Source: Halomonas halophila (GTDB taxonomy: Bacteria; Pseudomonadota; Gammaproteobacteria; Pseudomonadales; Halomonadaceae). Taken from it: 23,378 nucleotides of DNA. A program made the translations under genes and the position numbers. Shown here in pieces: positions 18,521 through 23,378 of the stretch (the first letter of the stretch is position 1; each line of letters begins with the position of its first letter). The notes beneath the pieces were generated by a model. It was given only the letters and a program-made list of their open reading frames with translations, searched no databases and was not told where the DNA came from. The stretch is from the NCBI GenBank assembly GCA_002433675.1, contig DJIP01000273.1:1-23378 (forward strand). Direction: 5' to 3'.

Positions 18521-19019
18521 CACTTGTCCTGACCGCCCCCCTGGATTGCGCTGCCGGGTGGTGGCAGGAAGCGGGAATCAACCAACGTTTGTGAAAGCCA
18601 AGGTGCGTCACGGCCACCGACAGGTAGGCACTTCGACGACCACTCCCGAGCTCTTCCGCCGGACATCCAATGTCACGCTTTATTCGCTCTGCAAAACCGC
18701 GTCCCTGCGGCCAATGAGCCAATCCTTCGGCTCCAGTCCTTATGACGCTCGGTCCATGAACGTCCAGCCGTCGGTCAACAGGCATCGACATCCGTTCGAA
18801 AAACACTGTTCACAAATCGGCAAAATCAATCTAAAGGGCACCATTTCAGCACGCAACCAATGCTTGCCTTGTATGACCAAACATGCACAGTTCTGAACGA
18901 GATCTTGACCACTTCGTTCTCTTGGTTGACGGCATCCATCCGGCGGCGACTAGCCAGCCTACTGATGCCAAACTTCTTGTCACACCCCGTCTAAAATTCG
19001 CTTCAAACCGGTAAGACAA

Positions 19020-19037
19020 GACGGCATCCCTGCCGTC
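19020..19037 (-). terminator. Possible weak terminator of small exported protein B
   Basis: Perfect 7-bp stem GACGGCA/TGCCGTC with loop TCCC; on the minus strand it is followed by TTGTCTT, a poor T-tract. It lies about 185 bp after the stop of the gene at 19222. Low confidence. Confidence 0.35.
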
Positions 19038-19221
19038 GTAGATAAGGGGGTCATCAAGATGAGCACAATCCAGCACACCCTCCTTTGCCACCTTACCTAC
19101 ACTATCCTTAGCGCTGGTACGTCCTTTTCGCTTGACCATCCGCTGGCCAGGGCGATCCTCTCGAGTTGCAGAGCGAGCGCCCATTACGTCAACGTTCCAG
19201 CGTATCTTTCTCCAGCATTTG

Positions 19222-19443
19222 TTACTGAGACTCTTCCAGACTCTCGACGGTCATTTGCAGCAGGTCCTTGAGCTCAGCCACTTCCTGCTCCAGGGCCTCG
19301 ACCTTTTGCTCTTCCGACGCTTCGGTGCTGCGCTCTTCGATTTCCTGCATACGCTTTTGCAGGGTATCGGAGTCCATGGCATAGACGCTGCCAGCGGCAA
19401 ACATGGAGGCCATCACGGCAGCAAAGATCATTTTGGTTTTCAT
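19222..19443 (-). CDS. Small exported coiled-coil protein B (73 aa)
   Basis: Paralogue of protein A. Seen: signal peptide 1-22 (MKTKMIFAAVMASMFAAGSV then YA), mature start MDSDTLQKRMQEIEERS, the shared coiled-coil core LEQEVAELKDLL at 51-62 and an acidic C-terminus. The two blocks identical in A and B are AMDSDTLQK (22-30) and LEQEVAELK (51-59), which probably mark the functional surface. The mature part has more Glu than in A. The start at 19443 has AAGGAGAG upstream; an in-frame start 24 codons earlier is unsupported. Like A it has no lipobox and no second membrane segment. Possible roles (periplasmic chaperone-like, cell-wall or stress protein) cannot be decided from sequence. The family is unknown to me. 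Confidence 0.85.
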   Translation of the reverse strand: MKTKMIFAAVMASMFAAGSVYAMDSDTLQKRMQEIEERSTEASEEQKVEALEQEVAELKDLLQMTVESLEESQ

Positions 19444-19460
19444 GTCACTCTCCTTGGGGT

Positions 19461-19479
19461 CGTCGATAGAGTTTCGACG
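19461..19479 (-). promoter_or_regulatory. Leader hairpin upstream of small exported protein B
   Basis: CGTCGA, seven bases, TCGACG, ending 18 bp before the ATG and directly 5' of the AAGGAGAG ribosome-binding site. Counterpart of the hairpin before protein A. Confidence 0.45.
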
Positions 19480-19649
19480 TTGTATCGTTCTGATATTTTG
19501 TGCGTTATCGAGCATCCCTTGGGGTCACCTTGCTGGACGCGCCGACACTCTGCCCTCTACTTCTCTCTTCGGTCTAACCACTTTCCGTCTTTCTAACTCT
19601 CGTCGTAACGTTTTGTTACCCGGCAACATCAAATCTAATCGGCATCCCT

Positions 19650-19671
19650 CATATTGGCAATTGCAAATATG
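19650..19671. promoter_or_regulatory. 22-bp near-perfect palindrome, candidate operator
   Basis: CATATT-g-GCAATTGC-a-AATATG: two 6-bp outer arms around a perfect 8-bp palindrome with one mismatched pair. It lies about 207 bp upstream of the small exported protein B start. The symmetry and length fit a dimeric regulator site. No regulator can be assigned. Confidence 0.45.
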
Positions 19672-19831
19672 TCCATCTAATCATTCAGGCACAATATTTG
19701 TTTAAGCCGCTGATTTAATTCACCCAAACTTCTTGATTAGAAAGGTGCGTCGACACTGAGGTCTCCTCCCACACACCTTGGACGCCATGTCCTCTACCCA
19801 GGAGCTTTCCCACAGGGCCCAGGCACGGAGC

Positions 19832-19875
19832 GGGCTTTCTGGCTCGGGTAGCTACACCCCGAGACCGGAAAGCCC
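19832..19875. terminator. Long stem-loop after the DUF417 gene, possible terminator
   Basis: Arms 19832-19848 (GGGCTTTCTGGCTCGGG) and 19858-19875 pair over about 16-17 bp with one bulged A and one G-T pair, loop of nine bases. It begins 9 bp after the stop of the minus-strand DUF417 gene. The minus-strand exit lacks a T-run; the plus-strand exit has CTTTCATTTC. Probably the 3' end structure of the DUF417 transcript, but the direction is uncertain. Confidence 0.5.
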
Positions 19876-19883
19876 TTTCATTT

Positions 19884-20396
19884 CTATGCAGCATCAGCAA
19901 TTAGAGCGTCGTCTTGAGTATGCTGGGCGTTGCGCTCCGCATTTACCGCCTGCCAGGCTGAGCCGGTGATCACCAGCGATGCGCCGAGCAGCACCAGATC
20001 CTTAGCCAGGAAGCCGCCGAACAAGGACGGGAACGCCAGGGTGTCACCAGACAAGCTGCTGACGTGCAGCACACCTGGAGTGGTCAACAAGAAGCTGGTT
20101 GTGGTCAGGAAGATCACGCTTGCCAGGGCTCCACCCACCAGACCCGCTTTTTTCGAGATGGGGTAGGCTGCTACCAGCAGGCCAACGATAATCTCGGCGG
20201 TTCCGATTGCGGCCGACACCTGATTGACACTGGCGACATCATAGAGCCAGGCCATCAGCGGCGAACTGGCCACAATCCCCTGGATCGCTGCAGCTTCGTC
20301 GGGGTGATACTTGAAGAAGCCGATCCAGAAAAGAATGGCGACGACGCCATACAGGGCCACGTAGAAACCCAGTCGAGAAATGGTGGTGTGGTTCAT
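19884..20396 (-). CDS. DUF417 (YkgB/RclC-like) inner-membrane protein
   Basis: Four-helix inner-membrane protein of the DUF417 family; the E. coli member RclC (YkgB) belongs to the reactive-chlorine resistance operon. Seen in the 170 aa: RLGFYVALYGVVAILFWIGF (helix 1), FKYHPDEAAAIQGIVASSPL as in RclC, AEIIVGLLVAAYP (helix 2), a third helix ending TTTSFLLTTPGVL, and FLAKDLVLLGASLVI (helix 4), in family order. A start at 20396 is supported by GGAGAG six bases upstream and places the protein at normal length; the open frame extends to 20489 through the regulatory repeats. It is monocistronic, with 11-bp-spaced direct repeats 71-100 bp upstream. A role in oxidative or hypochlorite stress is inferred from the family only; no rclA, rclB or RclR-like gene is adjacent. 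Confidence 0.88.
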   Translation of the reverse strand: MNHTTISRLGFYVALYGVVAILFWIGFFKYHPDEAAAIQGIVASSPLMAWLYDVASVNQVSAAIGTAEIIVGLLVAAYPISKKAGLVGGALASVIFLTTTSFLLTTPGVLHVSSLSGDTLAFPSLFGGFLAKDLVLLGASLVITGSAWQAVNAERNAQHTQDDALIADAA

Positions 20397-20466
20397 GTCT
20401 AACTCTCCGTCTTCACTTTTTTTAGTTTGCGTGGATGGCGACCTGACGCCTCCACTTTCCTGCTGA

Positions 20467-20496
20467 CGATTCATCTGCGATTCATTCACGCTTCAT
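20467..20496 (-). promoter_or_regulatory. Three direct repeats with 11-bp period upstream of the DUF417 gene
   Basis: On the plus strand CGATTCAT (20467), CGATTCAT (20478) and CGCTTCAT (20489), each separated by three bases. One helical turn between repeats is typical of binding sites for OmpR/PhoB-type response regulators. They lie 71-100 bp before the DUF417 start, a position suited to activation. The regulator is unknown. Confidence 0.55.
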
Positions 20497-20910
20497 CCGA
20501 ATTTGCACAGGATGCCGACCTCACTAGCGGCAGGCTTCCGAGCAACCCGTCTGCTTTTCATGGTTCTTGGTAGGTGTTACCCGAGACTTTCTTACACGCC
20601 TTCTTGTTTTTTTTCGTCCCGGTCTGCTATCGACAATCTAATCGACAATCCCGGGGCGAAAGTAGAGCCATTTGCCTGGGCCCTACCCAACCTCAACCAC
20701 CGGGCGAGCCGCAGCGGCTCCAGGAGTTACGGTATCTATGTAGCATTTATTGGAGATTCCTTACGCGCCCATGCTGTGCCGGTCTATGCACCCGGCGACG
20801 CAAACAAAAGAAATGCGAAAATCCGTAGCGGGTAGGCACACCAGCAGCGCGATGAAGGGCAGAAGGCGTTCAGCGAGAGGACGACAGGAGCCGGGGCGCC
20901 GGGGCAACAG

Positions 20911-21030
20911 GGACGAGAAGAGCGAGTGTAGCGAGTGGAGAAAATAGGGACGAAGTGAGAGGTGTGGAGTGCGAGAAACTGGGGCACGACGGGAGGGAGG
21001 AGAACGGTGGGTGGGAGAAGAACGACAGAC
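20911..21030. other. Purine-rich, strand-asymmetric non-coding tract
   Basis: By my count only 24 of 120 plus-strand bases are pyrimidines. It is a low-complexity mixture of GAG, GGAG and GAGTG-like words, not an exact tandem repeat. No coding potential is apparent on either strand. It could be a degenerate dispersed repeat or an untranslated region. Confidence 0.6.
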
Positions 21031-21117
21031 AACAGCCGTCACCGTCAGGACCACACGATCCCGACAAGTAGCGCTCATCAAACCGGGAAAAATACCGGCT
21101 ACCGAAGGCGTCGAGCG

Positions 21118-22095
21118 TCAGCCCAGCCGTTCTTCTCTCGGGGTCATGCCGAAGTGGTTGCGGTAGGCCGTGGAAAAGTGAGCCGCGGAAGAAAAGCCGG
21201 TCTGCAGGGCGATCTCACCTGCGGGCTGATCGGTATCGCGCAACATTCGCCGGGCCTTCTGCAGGCGCAGGTCCAGATAGTAGCGGCTCGGCACCGACTT
21301 CAGGTACTTCTTGAACAACCGCTCCAGCTGACGGCGAGAGATCCCCAGATGCTCGGCAAGCTCATGGGTAGACAGTGGCTCCTCGATGTTGGCTTCCATC
21401 AGCTGGACCGCCTCGACCAGGCTGTCCGGTGCATGGGCCAGGCGTGAACGCAGGGGGATCTGCTGGGGCTCGTCCCCCATGCGGATTCGCTCCATCACGA
21501 AGTACTCGGAGATACGGGTGGCAAGGCCTGGGCCGTGGTGGCTTTCCACCAGGGTGATCATCATGTCCATGGCGGCGGTACCACCGCCGCAGGTGATCCT
21601 ATCTCGGTCGATCTCGAACAGCTGCTGTGACAGGCGCACCCTGGGATGGGCCGCGGCAAAGGCTTCGAATCGCTGCCAGGGTAGCGTGGCCTGGTAGCCG
21701 TCCAGCAGGCCCAGCCGGGCCAGGGCTTCGGTCCCGCCGCCGATACCGCCGAGTACCACCCCGGACGCCGCCAGCCGTCTGAGCCAGGCGGCCAGGTCAT
21801 CGGGTATGCCTCCTGGCAGCTTGGCCGGACCACACACCAGCACCATGTCGGGCTGCGACTCCACCTCTCCCAGGGCGGCGCGTGGCAACACCGTCTGCTG
21901 GGAGGCGCTGGTGACCGCATCGCCGCCACTGGCGTAGCTGGTCAATCGATACAGGGTTCGCCCGTGCAGCAAGTTGGCCACGTGCAGTGGTTCGGTGGCA
22001 CAGGCGTGCGCCAGCAGCGAAAACCCCGGCATTACCACGACCCCGACTTGTCGAAGCAAATCCGGCGAACGTGTTGTGCTGACGGTGTGCGGCAT
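21118..22095 (-). CDS. GlxA-type AraC regulator of the ArgR/GbdR/CdhR group
   Basis: Regulator with an N-terminal DJ-1/PfpI-like domain (about 15-190) and C-terminal AraC HTH pair (about 242-262 and 292-314). Seen: VGVVVMPGFSLLAHACATEP (17-36), LVCGPAKLPGG, GGIGGGTEALARLGLLDGY (116-134, no Cys at the elbow), FEIDRDRITCGGGTAAMDMM, QLMEANIEEPLSTHELAEHL (231-250), SRRQLERLFKKYLKSVPSRY (253-272), GFSSAAHFSTAYRNHFGMTP (300-319). The second half closely resembles pseudomonad amino-acid and betaine catabolism regulators (ArgR, GbdR, CdhR). It might control the ast operon 6 kb away or a betaine pathway; neither is shown here. Length is 325 aa. The ribosome-binding site before the ATG is weak (AGAG); a possible promoter lies at 22126-22154. 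Confidence 0.88.
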   Translation of the reverse strand: MPHTVSTTRSPDLLRQVGVVVMPGFSLLAHACATEPLHVANLLHGRTLYRLTSYASGGDAVTSASQQTVLPRAALGEVESQPDMVLVCGPAKLPGGIPDDLAAWLRRLAASGVVLGGIGGGTEALARLGLLDGYQATLPWQRFEAFAAAHPRVRLSQQLFEIDRDRITCGGGTAAMDMMITLVESHHGPGLATRISEYFVMERIRMGDEPQQIPLRSRLAHAPDSLVEAVQLMEANIEEPLSTHELAEHLGISRRQLERLFKKYLKSVPSRYYLDLRLQKARRMLRDTDQPAGEIALQTGFSSAAHFSTAYRNHFGMTPREERLG

Positions 22096-22125
22096 GGGGT
22101 GTCTCTAGGAGTGTGCGCGAGGCAT

Positions 22126-22154
22126 ATATTACGTCACTGATTGGTGAGATTCAG
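22126..22154 (-). promoter_or_regulatory. Possible sigma-70 promoter of the AraC-type regulator gene
   Basis: Minus strand CTGAAT (-35, 22149-22154), 17-bp spacer, TAATAT (-10, 22126-22131). This matches the consensus at 3/6 and 4/6 positions. It would give a leader of about 25 nt before the ATG at 22095. Confidence 0.4.
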
Positions 22155-22221
22155 CGTCCATGTCCGTTGCGCATGGGCTACACCAGGTCGACACTGACGA
22201 AAAGCGGGCGTCACCCTCGCA

Positions 22222-22255
22222 AAGAGGCCGCGACCTCTCGGTCGCGGCCTCTTTC
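22222..22255 (-). terminator. Strong terminator of fabV, symmetric
   Basis: Perfect 15-bp stem AAAGAGGCCGCGACC/GGTCGCGGCCTCTTT with TCTC loop, 25 bp after the fabV stop. The A- and T-ends make it usable in both directions. It separates fabV from the regulator gene on the same strand. Confidence 0.88.
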
Positions 22256-22279
22256 ACCGCTATATGGCAGCCTTCTGGT

Positions 22280-23378
22280 TTACAGCTGCACCACGTCGAA
22301 CTCGGCAACAGGATCGACGTCGGCGTCGTAGTCGACGTCATCACGCTCGAAGCCAAACAGCTTCAGGAATTCGTGCTTGTAGCCGGCGTAGTCGGTGATG
22401 TCGAACAGGTTGTCGCTGGTCACCTGGGGCCACAGGTCCTTGCAGGCCTGCTGGACGTCATCACGCAGCTCCCAGTCGTCCAGGCGCAGGCGCCCGACGT
22501 CATCGGTGGTCGCCTCGCCACCGTAGAGGCGTTCGCCGAACAGACGATTGAGCTGATCGATGGTGCCTTCGTGCAGGCCCTGCTCCTTCATCACGCGATA
22601 CACCATGGCGATGTATAGCGGCATGACAGGAATCGCCGCGCTGGCCTGGGTGACCACGGACTTCAGCACCGCCACGTTGGCGCCGCCGCCGCTCTGCTTG
22701 AGCGAGGCATCGATGGCGGAGGCCGCCCGGTCCAGATCTTCCTTGGCCTTGCCAAGGGCACCGTGCCAGTAGATCGGCCAGGTGATCTCGGTACCGATGT
22801 AGCTGAACGCCACACTGCGGGCGCCGGGTGCCAGCACGCCGGCCTCGGACAGCGCCTCGATCCACAGCTCCCAATCCTGTCCACCCATGACGTCGATGGT
22901 GTCGGCGATCTCCTGCTCGGTCGCCGGCTCCACCTGGGCTTCGATGATGGTGTCCTTGTTGGTATCGATGGCGGTAGCGCGATAGGTCTCGCCGATGGGC
23001 TTCAGGCAAGAGCGCTTGAGCTCGCCGGAGTCAGGCAGCTTACGCACTGGGGAAGCCAGCGAGTAGACCACCAGATCGATCTGGCCCATGTCGGCCTTGA
23101 TCAGTTCGATCGCCTTGTCACGCGCCTCGTGGGAGAAGGCGTCGCCGTTGATGGACTTGCTGTAGAGCCCTTCCTGCTTGGCGAACTTGTCGAAGGCGGC
23201 AGAGTTGTACCAGCCTGCGGTGCCCGGCTTTTTCTCGCTGCCCGGCTTCTCGAAGAACACCCCCAGGGTATCGGCACCGTAGCCGAAGGCCGCGGTGACG
23301 CGTGCGGCCAGACCATAGCCACTGGAGGCGCCGATGACCAGCACCTTCTTGGGACCTTTGGATGCATCGAGGCCGCGC
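22280..23378 (-). CDS. fabV: Trans-2-enoyl-CoA/ACP reductase FabV, 5' end outside window
   Basis: NADH-dependent reduction of the trans-2 double bond in fatty acid elongation; FabV is the enoyl reductase type insensitive to triclosan. Seen: the frame enters from the window edge as [20 protein letters not shown], the cofactor-binding region, followed by [43 protein letters not shown]-like region (the protein reads [20 protein letters not shown]) and the Y-x8-K active site in [15 protein letters not shown], then [20 protein letters not shown] and a C-terminal [20 protein letters not shown]. The visible part is about 365 residues; full FabV is about 400, so roughly 30-35 N-terminal residues are missing. 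It ends at TAA 22280 and is followed by a strong terminator. No operon partner is visible. Confidence 0.93.
   Translation of the reverse strand, partial: RGLDASKGPKKVLVIGASSGYGLAARVTAAFGYGADTLGVFFEKPGSEKKPGTAGWYNSAAFDKFAKQEGLYSKSINGDAFSHEARDKAIELIKADMGQIDLVVYSLASPVRKLPDSGELKRSCLKPIGETYRATAIDTNKDTIIEAQVEPATEQEIADTIDVMGGQDWELWIEALSEAGVLAPGARSVAFSYIGTEITWPIYWHGALGKAKEDLDRAASAIDASLKQSGGGANVAVLKSVVTQASAAIPVMPLYIAMVYRVMKEQGLHEGTIDQLNRLFGERLYGGEATTDDVGRLRLDDWELRDDVQQACKDLWPQVTSDNLFDITDYAGYKHEFLKLFGFERDDVDYDADVDPVAEFDVVQL

Larger units (their letters stand above)
18486..19221. other. Intergenic region between the two small exported proteins
   Basis: 736 bp without a convincing gene. It contains the leader hairpin of protein A (18504-18520) and a 7-bp stem-loop (19020-19037). 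ORFs of 70-115 codons in it have no ribosome-binding site combined with credible protein composition. The stretch from about 18880 to 19110 is less GC-rich than neighbouring genes. It may hold the promoter of gene A and the 3' untranslated region of gene B. Confidence 0.55.
19444..19883. other. AT-richer intergenic region upstream of small exported protein B
   Basis: 440 bp with no supportable gene, visibly more AT-rich than the rest of the window from about 19600 to 19740. It contains the leader hairpin (19461-19479), a 22-bp near-palindrome (19650-19671) and a long stem-loop (19832-19875). It probably holds the promoter of gene B, but no clear -35/-10 pair was found. Confidence 0.55.
20397..21117. 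other. Long intergenic region with repeats and a purine-rich tract
   Basis: 721 bp with no supportable gene. It holds the direct repeats at 20467-20496, a perfect 7+1+7 inverted repeat GAGCCGC-A-GCGGCTC (20706-20720) and the purine-rich tract (20911-21030). A short CCGG/CCGG stem near 21094-21109 could be a weak end for the regulator gene at 21118. Open frames of 65-110 codons here look non-coding. Confidence 0.6.

Noticed and set aside
18261..18806. 181-codon version of small exported protein A
   Set aside because: The added N-terminus lacks a ribosome-binding site and would bury the signal peptide; the ATG at 18485 has a strong site and matches the paralogue.
18846..19184. 112-codon minus-strand ORF between the small exported proteins
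   Set aside because: No ribosome-binding site, basic low-complexity composition and no recognisable domain; it is in an AT-richer non-coding stretch.
20503..20835. 110-codon plus-strand ORF in the gap upstream of the DUF417 gene
   Set aside because: No ribosome-binding site and no protein-like pattern; it overlaps inverted repeats and runs towards the purine tract.

Overview
The window looks like chromosomal DNA of a high-GC, halophilic gammaproteobacterium, most likely Halomonas or a close relative. This is an inference from gene content: an aru/ast-type arginine catabolic operon with two succinyltransferase genes, FabV, and a DUF808 protein, together with the acidic composition of several proteins. 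No taxonomic search was possible. I saw no rRNA, tRNA, CRISPR array, transposase or phage gene.

Layout. (1) 1-798, minus: a DUF808 (YedI-like) membrane protein cut by the window edge, followed by a small conserved-looking hypothetical on the plus strand (894-1253). (2) 1489-8956, plus: four tightly packed genes, wecB, nfrB, nfrA and a ybcH-like DUF4434 gene. These look like a c-di-GMP-controlled exopolysaccharide operon related to the E. coli NfrA/NfrB (phage N4 receptor) system, with the UDP-ManNAc-forming epimerase built in. (3) 9033-15381, minus: astC, aruF, aruG, astD and astB, the arginine succinyltransferase pathway without the last gene, astE. It ends at a T-tailed hairpin facing the end of the nfr operon. 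The astD/astB junction carries a 91-bp direct repeat in which the astD tail is present twice, differing only at synonymous positions, with a 50-codon ORF between the genes. (4) 15654-17936: a methyltransferase (plus), convergent with a GlxA-type AraC regulator, which lies downstream of an isochorismatase-family hydrolase (both minus). (5) 18184-21117: a gene-poor stretch holding two paralogous small exported coiled-coil proteins, a DUF417 (RclC/YkgB-like) membrane protein, several inverted and direct repeats, and a strongly purine-biased non-coding tract. (6) 21118-23378, minus: a second GlxA/AraC regulator of the ArgR/GbdR/CdhR type and the 3' part of fabV, separated by a perfect 15-bp-stem terminator.

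How the genes work together. In the nfr operon WecB should make UDP-ManNAc, NfrB (a GT2 synthase with a C-terminal MshEN c-di-GMP sensor) should polymerise or transfer it at the inner membrane, NfrA (periplasmic TPR region plus outer-membrane barrel) should export it, and YbcH may act on the glycan in the periplasm. The ast operon degrades arginine to glutamate. Its regulator may be one of the AraC-type proteins nearby, which is not proven here. The most unusual observations are the astD tail duplication with a possible translational relay, the c-di-GMP polysaccharide operon, the paired small exported proteins with matching leader hairpins, and three 11-bp-spaced direct repeats upstream of the DUF417 gene.
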